A stretch of 14,483 nucleotides of DNA, taken from assembly GCA_963922685.1 (NCBI GenBank), contig CAWUJM010000043.1:1-14483 (forward strand). The letters run 5' to 3'. Position numbers and translations under genes: made by a program. Positions 1 through 6,821 of this stretch are shown in pieces. This DNA is from JAHDBG01 sp963922685. GTDB taxonomy: Bacteria; Pseudomonadota; Gammaproteobacteria; Chromatiales; Chromatiaceae. Numbering within the stretch: position 1 is the stretch's first letter; each line of letters begins with the position of its first letter. A model generated the notes under the pieces. That model was not told where the DNA came from. It did not search any database and saw only the letters and a program-made list of their open reading frames with translations.

Positions 1-93
1 CTGATCTTGCTCTCCGAGGGCGTCTGCGGCCATGGACGGCCGCAGCCGAGCCCCCGGGACGGGTATTCTGGCGACCCTCGGAGAGCAGATCAG
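1..93 (-). repeat. Palindromic multi-hairpin repeat element, copy 1
   Basis: An imperfect inverted repeat: bases 1-20 pair with 75-93 (19 base pairs, one bulged T at 8). Inside the 54-base interior is a perfect 8-bp hairpin, CTGCGGCC at 24-31 with GGCCGCAG at 38-45, loop ATGGAC. A shorter C/G-rich hairpin around 51-63 may also form. The interior matches the reverse complement of the element at 5041-5148 at about 45 of 54 aligned positions, counted by eye. The element sits about 97 bases beyond the stop of the O-antigen-ligase-like gene. Read on that gene's strand it has the same polarity as copy 2 has relative to ntrB. It could act as a transcript-end structure or be a non-autonomous mobile repeat. 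The left arm begins at the window edge, so it may extend further. Confidence 0.8.
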
Positions 94-128
94 AATAACG
101 CTTGCCAGAAACCTGTGGTAGCAAATCA

Positions 129-150
129 CCACATCAGTTTGAATCGTACC
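129..150. repeat. 22-base dispersed repeat, copy 1
   Basis: Begins CCACATCAGTTTGAATCG and ends in ACC. It matches 5289-5310 at 21 of 22 positions in the same orientation. A match this long is not expected by chance in 14 kb. It lies between the palindromic element at 1-93 and the end of the O-antigen-ligase-like gene. The rest of 94-189 holds nothing else I can recognise, apart from a weak inverted repeat (GTGGT...ACCAC, 117-134). Confidence 0.7.
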
Positions 151-189
151 CCTGATCACTTGTTCGGTATAAGTGTATTTGTAAGTCAC

Positions 190-1455
190 CTAACCCGTCA
201 GGCGGTGTTGATGATCCAGATAAAAAATCAACGCCCAGCAAAAAATGATCGTACTCCAGGAGGTCAGGGTCAGCTTATCAAAAAAGGCAACGACCAGCAT
301 AAAGATCAGATAACCGAATGCCAGTGTGGCCAGATGATATTGTCGTTCAGTCAGGGTATGTGGCGGTCGGTATAACAGTCGTAATGCCAGCAGCAGCGGC
401 CACAGCAGGATACTGATGAACAGGGTCAGGGCCGGGATACCCATGCCACTTAATCGGTCCAGATATTCGTTATGCGGATGTTGATATAACACGGACTCAT
501 TTTCAGTAAAGCGATGCAGGTACGGATCAATCACAGCTGGCTGCAGATTTTTTGTATAACCGACACCGAACCAGGGATGATCTGCGCTTAGCTTCAGGTT
601 GGCCTGCCAGAGTTCCAGGCGGGCAGCATTACCTGCCGTATCCTGGATGGATAAAAATCGTTTGAATAAATCATGCTCAGTCAGGGTTTCAGCAGACAGG
701 ATCAGTACACAAAAGGTAGCAGCGATCTTAAAAACATGGTTTTTTTTCAGAAAGAATACCAGAATACACGACATGATCAGCAGTGCCAGCCAGCTGGCGC
801 GCGTTTGTGAAAAGATCACAATCATTAACATCCCGAGCGCAAGGGTCAGCGCTGAATAACGTAGCCCACGATGTCTGGCACAATAAAAGATCGCATAAAA
901 TACCAGGCTGGCAAATAAGGCGAGTTGTGAAAACGGAATCGGGTTATAGGTCCAGGACACTCGTGATCCGTTGGTATGACTGAGTGATGTCTTCCACCAT
1001 AATGCAGTAGAAGCTTCATTAAATGCGAGCCGGGTGAACGAGTCATATAAGATCAGGCCAGCCAGCAGGGCACAGAGCAGATAGATATAAACCCCGGCCT
1101 GACGATGAAAGGCTGACACACCGCTCCGGAATAAAAATATTCCGATCGGTACACAAAAGGCGGCATATAAGACCCAGCGGGATCGCCTGAACGCATACCA
1201 GAAATCTTCCAGCTGCAGATGATAAAGATTAATCACCTGATACAGCACAAAATATACAATCAATAAGATAAAAAAGCCACGATATGGCTGCACAATGGTC
1301 TGGAATACGGGTTTGTAGCAGATGAACAGGCTAACCGCAAATAACAGAAAGAGCAGGTTGATGGTGTTATAGGCTGCCTGATTGAAAAAAATTGATAACA
1401 TAGCCAGGCAGGCAAAGATCAGGGTCACATTTTTTACGATGGGCAGGGGTAACAT
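190..1455 (-). CDS. O-antigen ligase family (WaaL/Wzy_C-like) membrane protein
   Basis: A 421-residue inner-membrane protein, hydrophobic almost throughout, with about ten predicted membrane segments and one long periplasmic stretch at roughly residues 255-345. Family hallmarks are visible: SQTRASWLALL near 217-227, with the conserved arginine at about 219; a tryptophan-rich stretch ending HPWFGVGY near 293-300; and HPHNEYL near 326-332. This pattern fits WaaL-type ligases, which join undecaprenyl-linked O-antigen to lipid A-core on the periplasmic face. Wzy-type polymerases and other Wzy_C proteins share it, so the substrate is not certain. The start chosen is the ATG at 1455; a TTG one codon upstream is possible. 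It is the last gene of the ndk-rlmN-lpxL operon, 11 bases after the acyltransferase stop, and is visibly richer in A+T than its neighbours. Confidence 0.82.
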   Translation of the reverse strand: MLPLPIVKNVTLIFACLAMLSIFFNQAAYNTINLLFLLFAVSLFICYKPVFQTIVQPYRGFFILLIVYFVLYQVINLYHLQLEDFWYAFRRSRWVLYAAFCVPIGIFLFRSGVSAFHRQAGVYIYLLCALLAGLILYDSFTRLAFNEASTALWWKTSLSHTNGSRVSWTYNPIPFSQLALFASLVFYAIFYCARHRGLRYSALTLALGMLMIVIFSQTRASWLALLIMSCILVFFLKKNHVFKIAATFCVLILSAETLTEHDLFKRFLSIQDTAGNAARLELWQANLKLSADHPWFGVGYTKNLQPAVIDPYLHRFTENESVLYQHPHNEYLDRLSGMGIPALTLFISILLWPLLLALRLLYRPPHTLTERQYHLATLAFGYLIFMLVVAFFDKLTLTSWSTIIFCWALIFYLDHQHRLTG

Positions 1456-1466
1456 CAATTATGAAC

Positions 1467-2387
1467 TCATACCTGTTGCCTATATGGGCTGGGCGCCTGA
1501 TCCGGCCGGGTCTTAAACCGGCGGTGCATCCAGTGGTATTGTTCCGGTGCCAGACGCACCCACTGTTCAATCAGGTTCTGCAGGCGTTGCGAATCCTGTT
1601 CAGGTTGTTGCGGAAAACCGGTTAAGGCGGGCTCAATCATCAGGCGATAGCCGCCGGTGGGCTGGCGCAGTGTGACGCAGGGTAGTACGGGTGCGCCGCT
1701 CAGTCGTGCGAAACGAGATACCGTGGTATTCGTTGCTGCCGGTATGCCGAAAAATGAAGTAAATACATGGTATTTACCCGCATAATCCTGGTCTGGTGAC
1801 AGCCAGACTGCCTTATTGCGGCGCAGCATTCGTAAGGCCTGACGCGGTTGATCACGCGGTAATGCTGCTTCGACAAATGCCTCGCGTTGTGTCCGGATCA
1901 GGTGTTCCAGCAAGGGGTTCTCGTGCCGCCGATATACCGGCATAACCGGTGCGTGTGGTAATAACAGGCGGCCACATAATTCAATAGAGACCATATGCGG
2001 TGTGAACAGAATCACACCCCGTCCCTGTCTTAAGGCAGCCTGCAGATGTTCTGCACCTGTCACATCGCACCAGGGCTGCAGGCACCGTTCCGGCCACCAC
2101 CAGGCGATCAGGCATTCCATCAGGCCCATGCCGACTGAAGCCGCATACTGGTGTGCCAGCTGTGACCGCTGTGCTGCAGATCGGTTCGGAAAACACAGTT
2201 GCAGATTCGTCTGCACAATCTGTCTGCGGCGGCGGCTCAGATAAAATAACAAGCCACCAATGCCTCGTCCGACTGCCATCAGGGGTCGGTAGGGCATCCA
2301 GGCGAGCAGGCGTAACAGGCCGAATCCAAGCCAGACACCCGCATAGCGCGGGTGTCGGAAAGGCACCTCCGGTCTGGTTGGTGTCAT
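1467..2387 (-). CDS. lpxL: Lipid A biosynthesis (KDO)2-lipid IVA acyltransferase, LpxL/HtrB family
   Basis: A 306-residue protein of the usual length for the LpxL/LpxM/HtrB family. These enzymes transfer a secondary acyl chain from acyl-ACP to KDO2-lipid IVA at the cytoplasmic face of the inner membrane. An N-terminal hydrophobic segment (about residues 17-50) provides the membrane anchor. The catalytic HX4(D/E) motif is seen as HMVSIE at residues 131-136, in the typical context GVILFTPHMVSIE. A second conserved block, AVWLSPDQDYAGK, follows, as in the family (DQ motif). Its ATG overlaps the rlmN stop by 4 bases (ATGA), indicating translational coupling. Which acyl position it modifies (lauroyl or myristoyl) cannot be told from sequence. 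The neighbouring ligase-like gene supports an LPS role. Confidence 0.92.
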   Translation of the reverse strand: MTPTRPEVPFRHPRYAGVWLGFGLLRLLAWMPYRPLMAVGRGIGGLLFYLSRRRRQIVQTNLQLCFPNRSAAQRSQLAHQYAASVGMGLMECLIAWWWPERCLQPWCDVTGAEHLQAALRQGRGVILFTPHMVSIELCGRLLLPHAPVMPVYRRHENPLLEHLIRTQREAFVEAALPRDQPRQALRMLRRNKAVWLSPDQDYAGKYHVFTSFFGIPAATNTTVSRFARLSGAPVLPCVTLRQPTGGYRLMIEPALTGFPQQPEQDSQRLQNLIEQWVRLAPEQYHWMHRRFKTRPDQAPSPYRQQV

Positions 2388-3457
2388 GTGGCTGCCCGGG
2401 TACGCTGTTGTTGGCGGCGACTACGATCCTGTACCTTGCCGACCAGCTGACCGCAGGCTGCTGCCACATCATCGCCGCGCGTCTTACGAATCGTGGTGAT
2501 GAATCCGGCTTGCTGCAGGTGTCGCTGAAATGTCAGGATCCGTTCCGGTGATGAGGTGCGGTACGAGGTGCCCGGAAACGGATTAAACGGAATCAGATTG
2601 ATCTTCGAGGGTACCTGAGCCAGTAACCGGGTCAGTTGCCGTGCCTGGGCTGGTGCATCATTCACCTGGTCCAGCATCACATATTCCCAGGTCACCTTAC
2701 GCCGCCTGTCATCTGCCACAAAGTCGCGGCAGGCGGGTATCAACTGTTCCAGTGGATATTTGCGGTTGATCGGCACCAGCTGGTCGCGCAGGGCATTGTC
2801 CGGGGCATGCAGCGACACGGCCAGACTGATATGACTCGCTTCACGCAGCCGATACAGTGCCGGCACGATGCCGGAGGTACTCAGGGTGACCCGGGTCTGA
2901 CCCAGCATATAGGCCAGATCGTCCGTCATCAGGTTGATCGCACGTACCACAGCGGCAAGATTTGCCAGCGGTTCACCCATGCCCATCAGCACCACATTGG
3001 TCAGTGTTCTGCCCAGCCGGTGCCGCGCCAGCCAGACTTGTGCGATCAGTTCGCCGACAGACAGGTTGCGGTTAAAGCCTTGCTGAGCGGTTGCACAGAA
3101 GGTGCAATCCAGCGCACATCCGACCTGGGATGAGACACACAGGGTACCGCGTCTGGCCTCCGGGATGTGCACCATCTCAATCCGCTGTGCATCCGGCAGT
3201 TGCAGCAACCATTTTGTGGTACCGTCCAGCGCCGGTTGCTGGAACACGACCTCCGGCAGCAGTACCTGCGTCTGTTGCTGCAGTGCCGAGCGCAGTGCCT
3301 GTGGAAGATCGGTCATCTGTGACACATCCGTCACGCCACGCTTGTGGATCCAGCGGATCAGGTTGCGTGCATGAAACGGACGTGCGCCCAGCTGTACCAT
3401 CAGTGCCTCAGCGGCAGTGCGATCCAGATCCAGCAGGTTTGGCAGGTCTGACATCAC
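2384..3457 (-). CDS. rlmN: Dual-specificity 23S rRNA (A2503)/tRNA (A37) C2-methyltransferase, radical SAM
   Basis: Radical-SAM enzyme that methylates C2 of adenosine 2503 in 23S rRNA and A37 in some tRNAs. Counting from the GTG at 3457, the cluster-binding CxxxCxxC is C114, C118 and C121 in QVGCALDCTFCATAQQGFNRN. The two extra catalytic cysteines are present: C107 (CVSSQVGC) and C335 (DDVAAACGQL), the latter matching the methyl-carrying cysteine of the E. coli enzyme. A GGEP-like motif appears as MGMGEPLAN. The ndk stop abuts the start (TGA GTG ATG), so either GTG 3457 or ATG 3454 may be used; ATG is perhaps the likelier. The short basic C-terminal tail after residue 343 is typical. Ndk next to RlmN is a common gammaproteobacterial order. 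Confidence 0.97.
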   Translation of the reverse strand: MMSDLPNLLDLDRTAAEALMVQLGARPFHARNLIRWIHKRGVTDVSQMTDLPQALRSALQQQTQVLLPEVVFQQPALDGTTKWLLQLPDAQRIEMVHIPEARRGTLCVSSQVGCALDCTFCATAQQGFNRNLSVGELIAQVWLARHRLGRTLTNVVLMGMGEPLANLAAVVRAINLMTDDLAYMLGQTRVTLSTSGIVPALYRLREASHISLAVSLHAPDNALRDQLVPINRKYPLEQLIPACRDFVADDRRRKVTWEYVMLDQVNDAPAQARQLTRLLAQVPSKINLIPFNPFPGTSYRTSSPERILTFQRHLQQAGFITTIRKTRGDDVAAACGQLVGKVQDRSRRQQQRTRAAT

Positions 3458-3886
3458 TCAGCGGGTGCGGGTGCAGATACCTTCAGGAAAAAAGAAGGCA
3501 ATTTCGGTTGCAGCAGTGTCTGCTGCATCTGAGCCATGCACTGCATTTTCGTCCACTGTCTGCGCATGATCTGCCCGGATGGTACCGGGTGCTGCTGCCT
3601 GCGGATCGGTCGCGCCCATCAGGGCACGATTTTTCGCAATCGCATCGTCACCTTCCAGTACCTGAACCAGCACCGGCCCGGACGTCATAAACTGCACCAG
3701 GTCGGCAAAAAAAGGCCGTTCCCGGTGCACAGCATAAAATTCACCGGCCTGTTCAGCTGTGAGGTGCAGCATACGTGCGGCGACAATGCACAGCCCGGCC
3801 TGTTCAAAGCGCTGGCAGATGTCGCCGATCACATTTTTTGCCACCGCATCCGGTTTGATGATGGATAGGGTACGCTGTTGTGCCAT
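3458..3886 (-). CDS. ndk: Nucleoside diphosphate kinase
   Basis: A 142-residue cytosolic enzyme that transfers the gamma phosphate from ATP to nucleoside diphosphates through a phosphohistidine. All active-site residues are in their usual positions: K11 (IIKPDAV), Y51, R104 (GTIRADHA), N114 and the phosphorylated H117 in NAVHGSD. Length matches the bacterial family (about 140-143). The ATG at 3886 has an AGGTG sequence about ten bases upstream as a ribosome binding site. It is the first gene of the operon continuing into rlmN, with no gap, and is divergent from ntrB across 73 bases. Confidence 0.98.
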   Translation of the reverse strand: MAQQRTLSIIKPDAVAKNVIGDICQRFEQAGLCIVAARMLHLTAEQAGEFYAVHRERPFFADLVQFMTSGPVLVQVLEGDDAIAKNRALMGATDPQAAAPGTIRADHAQTVDENAVHGSDAADTAATEIAFFFPEGICTRTR

Positions 3887-3950
3887 AATATTTTTTCACC
3901 TGCAAAGCAATCATGAGCCCCGTGTGTCACGTGGAGCACGAAAAACCAGT

Positions 3951-3960
3951 TATTATAATA
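3951..3960. promoter_or_regulatory. Symmetric TATTATAATA box between ndk and ntrB
   Basis: The decamer TATTATAATA reads the same on both strands and contains a TATAAT -10 hexamer in each direction. On the minus strand it would place a start site about 60 bases before ndk, which is plausible. On the plus strand it abuts the ntrB ATG, so that transcript would start inside the gene. No convincing -35 is visible on either strand. Weak call resting only on the hexamer. Confidence 0.3.
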
Positions 3961-5003
3961 TGAGACATGCTGACAGATCGCTGATTCTGGAACATATTAC
4001 TCTGGGTGTCCTGTTATTTCGCCGTGACTGGTGTGTCGCTGCACTGAATCCGATGGCCGAAACGATGCTGGCAATCAGGGCACGCCATGCTGTCGGGCAG
4101 CCACTCAGTGCCCCGGTCCGGCTGGGCAGTCAGCCACTGCTGCCACTCCTGCAACGGGTTGTGCAACAGGGACAGGCGGTGCGGCAACGCAGCGCGGTCC
4201 TGATAGCAGCAGACCGCTCTGAGCTGACGGTTGATTACCTGATCAACCCGCTGGAAGAAGCGGACTACCCGGTCTTATTAGAATTGCAGCAGGTTGATCG
4301 CCAACTCCGCATCTACCGTGAAGCAGAGTTGTTCAACCAGCAGATCGCCAGCCGCGATCTGGTACGTGGCCTGGCGCATGAAATCAGAAATCCACTCGGC
4401 GGCCTGCGCGGTGCAGCCCAGTTACTGGCGGCAGAAGCCCCGACACATCACGACTATACTGACATCATTATCCGGGAGGCGGATCGACTGCGAAGTCTGG
4501 TGGACCGGATGCTCGGCCCGGCCCGGCCTGAGCAACACACCGTCGTTAATATCCACGCCATTCTGGAACATGTGCGCCATTTAGTTCTGGCCGACACCGA
4601 CACCCATCTCCACATCGTACGTGATTATGATCCGAGCATCCCGGAGCTGACCGGGGTTGCTGATCAGCTGGTTCAGGTGGTACTCAACATTATGACGAAT
4701 GCGGTACATGCACTGCAGGGTCGCGGTCAGATCACGTTACGCACCCGTGTCACGCGTAATTACACGTTGCGCGAGCAGCGTCACCGTCTGGTGCTGCAAC
4801 TGGATATTATCGATAATGGCCCCGGTATTGCGCCGAAACTGACAGATACATTGTTCCTGCCGATGGTGACTTCGGGCCAGGGTAGTGGGCTGGGGCTCTC
4901 TATTGCCCAGACACTGATGGCACAACACGGTGGCCTGATAGAATGTCAGAGTGAACCGGGCAATACCACTTTTTCCATCCTGTTGCCACTGACCACCTTG
5001 TGA
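3960..5003 (+). CDS. glnL: Nitrogen regulation sensor histidine kinase NtrB (GlnL)
   Basis: A 347-residue cytoplasmic sensor kinase/phosphatase that phosphorylates NtrC under nitrogen limitation and is controlled by PII in the known family. An N-terminal PAS region spans about 1-110. The dimerisation/H-box is LVRGLAHEIRNPLGGLRG, with the phosphorylated histidine at 140. The N-box is NIMTNAVHAL (N247), the G1 box DNGPGI (285-290) and the G2 box GQGSGLGLS (306-314). Length and N-terminus match E. coli NtrB. The start chosen is ATG 3960; there is no Shine-Dalgarno sequence before it, and a GTG at 3924 in the same frame is an alternative. glnA is not adjacent, and the partner ntrC follows only after a 312-base gap. 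Confidence 0.95.
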   Translation: MRHADRSLILEHITLGVLLFRRDWCVAALNPMAETMLAIRARHAVGQPLSAPVRLGSQPLLPLLQRVVQQGQAVRQRSAVLIAADRSELTVDYLINPLEEADYPVLLELQQVDRQLRIYREAELFNQQIASRDLVRGLAHEIRNPLGGLRGAAQLLAAEAPTHHDYTDIIIREADRLRSLVDRMLGPARPEQHTVVNIHAILEHVRHLVLADTDTHLHIVRDYDPSIPELTGVADQLVQVVLNIMTNAVHALQGRGQITLRTRVTRNYTLREQRHRLVLQLDIIDNGPGIAPKLTDTLFLPMVTSGQGSGLGLSIAQTLMAQHGGLIECQSEPGNTTFSILLPLTTL

Positions 5004-5040
5004 CGGGCGCGATTCGGGATTCAGATTGATCTAAGTGCCA

Positions 5041-5148
5041 GCGTTATCCGGTGATGGCCCTCCGAGGTACGCCATAAACCCGTCCGTGGGGCTTGGCTGC
5101 GGCCGTCCGGGCCGCAGACGCCCTCGGAGGGCCATCACCGGATAACGC
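5041..5148 (+). repeat. Palindromic multi-hairpin repeat element, copy 2
   Basis: A perfect 27-bp inverted repeat, 5041-5067 against 5122-5148, encloses 54 bases. Within them CTGCGGCC (5097-5104) and GGCCGCAG (5110-5117) form an 8-bp hairpin with a 5-base loop. A weaker CCC/GGG hairpin may form around 5079-5091, giving a possible three-way junction. The interior matches copy 1 (reverse-complemented) at about 85%. The outer arms beyond CCTCCGAGG are unrelated in sequence to those of copy 1, yet fully complementary to each other. It begins 38 bases after the ntrB stop and would form a very stable hairpin in the ntrBC transcript. There is no U-run of terminator type after it. Confidence 0.85.
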
Positions 5149-5204
5149 CTTTCAGTGAGGTGGCACGATCACCTGCGTGGCTGCTTTCAGGATGACACTG
5201 CGTC

Positions 5205-5226
5205 ATTCTGCACAAGGTTGCAGAAT
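5205..5226. repeat. 8-bp inverted repeat upstream of ntrC
   Basis: ATTCTGCA and TGCAGAAT form a perfect 8-bp hairpin around a 6-base loop (CAAGGT). No T-run follows on either strand, so it is not a standard terminator. It could be an operator or part of the inserted interval. Function unknown. Confidence 0.4.
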
Positions 5227-5288
5227 CCATCCGGGAATGCTGACACTGAGGTTGACACCATCAGGTTTCATGGCTTCGGTGCACCAGT

Positions 5289-5310
5289 CCACATCAGTTT
5301 GAATCGCACC
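5289..5310. repeat. 22-base dispersed repeat, copy 2
   Basis: Same sequence and orientation as 129-150, with a single C for T change at 5307. It ends five bases before the GTG start of ntrC, where a ribosome binding site would be expected. On the minus strand both copies can be read in one frame as G-(A/T)-IQTDV, but neither belongs to a recognisable gene. Confidence 0.7.
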
Positions 5311-5315
5311 ATCTT

Positions 5316-6761
5316 GTGACAATACAACACACTGTCTGGATCATTGAAGACGACGCCTCTATACGCTGGGTACTGGAGAAGGCCCTGCAGAAGGCCGGAC
5401 TGCAGGTCAACCTGTACGCCACAGCTGACAGTGCTTGGCAGGCCCTGCAACAAATCCGACCGGATGTGATCCTGTCCGATATCCGGATGCCGGGTATGGA
5501 TGGCATCAGCCTGCTGGCAAAGATTCAGGCCGCCTGGCCGGAACTGCCGGTCATCATCATGACGGCACATGCTGATCTGGATAATGCGGTTTCCGCCTAC
5601 CATGGCGGTGCCTTTGAATATCTGCCAAAGCCGTTTGATATCAACGATGTGATTGCGCAGGTGCAGCGTGCCTGTCGCCAGCATCAGGCAGCTGCACCTG
5701 CAGCAACAGACATTGTCAGCCCGGTTACAGCTGGCCTGATCGGTGCTGCACCAGCGATGCAGGCAGTGTTTCGTGCCATCGGCCGGCTGGCCCGTTCCAA
5801 CATCACGGTGCTCATACACGGCGAATCCGGTACTGGCAAAGAACGTGTCGCGCAGGCTCTGCACCGGCACAGCCACCGGTCGGATGGCCCCTTGATTGCA
5901 CTGAACATGGCGGCGATACCGCACGAACTGCTGGAATCCGAATTATTCGGCCATGAAAAAGGCGCCTTTACCGGTGCGCACAATCGTCGCCAGGGCCGCT
6001 TCGAGCAGGCCCGGCAGGGCACGCTGTTTCTGGATGAGATCGGTGACATGCCAGCTGCATTGCAGACCCGGTTGTTACGTGTCCTGTCCGATGGTGAATA
6101 TTACCGGGTTGGTGGGCGCGAAGCACTGCAGGCAGATGTACGTATCATTGCCGCTACGCATCAGAACCTGCAGCAGCAGGTCGAACAGGGTGAATTCCGT
6201 GCCGATCTGTACCACCGGCTGAATGTGGCCCGCATCACCCTGCCGGCACTGCGTGAACGCACTGCAGACATCCCACATCTGCTGCAACAGTTTCTGCACA
6301 ATGCCGGGCGTGAACTCCGGGTTACACCGAAGGTGGTATTGCCGGAAACCCTGCTGGTGCTGCAACAGTACGCCTGGCCAGGCAATGTACGCCAGCTGGA
6401 AAATATCGCACGCTGGCTGACTGCCATGGCTGCCGGTGATGTCATCCATCCGGAAGATTTGCCCCCCGAAATGCAATCTGCTGACAGTCCGCAGATATCC
6501 GGCTGGCAGCAGGCACTGCGTATCTGGGCACAGGATCGCCTGGCACAGGGAGACACAGCCTTGTTGCAGCAGGCTGTACCCGAATTTGAAACGGTATTGC
6601 TGGAAACTGCTCTCGCTCATACCGGTGGACATAAGCAGGCAGCTGCACAGATTCTGGGTTGGGGACGTAACACCTTGGCTCGCAAGATCAGAGAGCTTGG
6701 TCTGGAAGTGACATCTGGTCAGCGCGCTGTCTGTCGAGGTGATGGCGTGATGTCAGGATGA
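5316..6761 (+). CDS. glnG: Nitrogen regulation response regulator NtrC (GlnG)
   Basis: A 481-residue sigma-54 enhancer-binding activator. The receiver domain (about 5-120) has acidic residues E11, D12 and D13, phosphoacceptor D55 (ILSDIRMPG), T83 and K105. The AAA+ domain follows, with Walker A GESGTGKE (169-176), the sigma-54 contact loop GAFTGA (216-221) and Walker B GTLFLDE (D240, E241). The C-terminus carries a Fis-type helix-turn-helix in GHKQAAAQILGWGRNTLARK. Some 17 residues follow the usual NtrC end. The only usable start is GTG 5316: an in-frame stop lies at 5253-5255, and the N-terminus aligns with E. coli NtrC. No Shine-Dalgarno is visible, so expression may depend on what the preceding interval provides. 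Confidence 0.96.
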   Translation: MTIQHTVWIIEDDASIRWVLEKALQKAGLQVNLYATADSAWQALQQIRPDVILSDIRMPGMDGISLLAKIQAAWPELPVIIMTAHADLDNAVSAYHGGAFEYLPKPFDINDVIAQVQRACRQHQAAAPAATDIVSPVTAGLIGAAPAMQAVFRAIGRLARSNITVLIHGESGTGKERVAQALHRHSHRSDGPLIALNMAAIPHELLESELFGHEKGAFTGAHNRRQGRFEQARQGTLFLDEIGDMPAALQTRLLRVLSDGEYYRVGGREALQADVRIIAATHQNLQQQVEQGEFRADLYHRLNVARITLPALRERTADIPHLLQQFLHNAGRELRVTPKVVLPETLLVLQQYAWPGNVRQLENIARWLTAMAAGDVIHPEDLPPEMQSADSPQISGWQQALRIWAQDRLAQGDTALLQQAVPEFETVLLETALAHTGGHKQAAAQILGWGRNTLARKIRELGLEVTSGQRAVCRGDGVMSG

Positions 6762-6795
6762 TGATTTCAGTCTGATAAAAACGATTCCGCACGAA

Positions 6796-6812
6796 ACCAG
6801 TATTGTACTGGT
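6796..6812. promoter_or_regulatory. 17-base palindrome upstream of the hipBA promoter
   Basis: ACCAGTA-TTG-TACTGGT, perfect 7-bp arms with a 3-base centre, ends nine bases before the -35 hexamer at 6822. It is not followed by a T-run, so a terminator for ntrC is unlikely. It may be an operator. It does not match the NtrC consensus (TGCACC-N5-GGTGCA). Confidence 0.4.
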
Positions 6813-6821
6813 GGTACCTGT

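Larger units (their letters stand above)
5004..5315. other. 312-base non-coding interval splitting ntrB and ntrC
   Basis: This interval holds the palindromic element at 5041-5148, an 8-bp hairpin at 5205-5226, two copies of TGACACTG (5193-5200 and 5241-5248), a palindrome GGTGCACC (5279-5286) and the 22-base repeat at 5289-5310. The 22-base repeat ends only five bases before the ntrC GTG. I see no gene of convincing length, no consensus sigma-70 promoter and no ribosome binding site for ntrC. In E. coli the two genes are nearly contiguous, so the interval is best explained as inserted or expanded DNA. Confidence 0.75.

Noticed and set aside
129..150. tRNA 3' end (attachment-site remnant), because GGTACGATTC resembles a T-loop
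   Set aside because: The flanking bases do not pair to form a T-stem and no acceptor stem or CCA end is present.
1981..2472. Minus-strand frame of 163 codons across lpxL/rlmN
   Set aside because: It lies out of frame within lpxL and the end of rlmN, both of which show full family motifs.
3091..3690. 199-codon plus-strand frame
   Set aside because: It is antisense to rlmN and ndk, with low-complexity Pro/Ala/Arg/Ser content typical of shadow frames.
5041..5148. Integron attC recombination site
   Set aside because: The long stem with hairpins resembles a folded attC, but the ends do not have the RYYYAAC...GTTRRRY arrangement. No integrase or cassette is nearby.
5161..5176. Sigma-54 promoter (TGGCAC...CTGC) before ntrC
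   Set aside because: The GG-to-GC spacing is one base too long for the strictly spaced -24/-12 promoter, and the -12 element lacks the preceding TT.
5252..5280. Sigma-70 promoter for ntrC from TTGACA at 5252-5257
   Set aside because: No acceptable -10 hexamer lies 16-18 bases downstream; the sequence there is TTCGGT.
5268..5924. 218-codon minus-strand open frame opposite ntrC
   Set aside because: It is antisense to the receiver and AAA+ domains of ntrC, and its translation is rich in Cys/Arg/Gln without any family motif. It is a shadow of ntrC.
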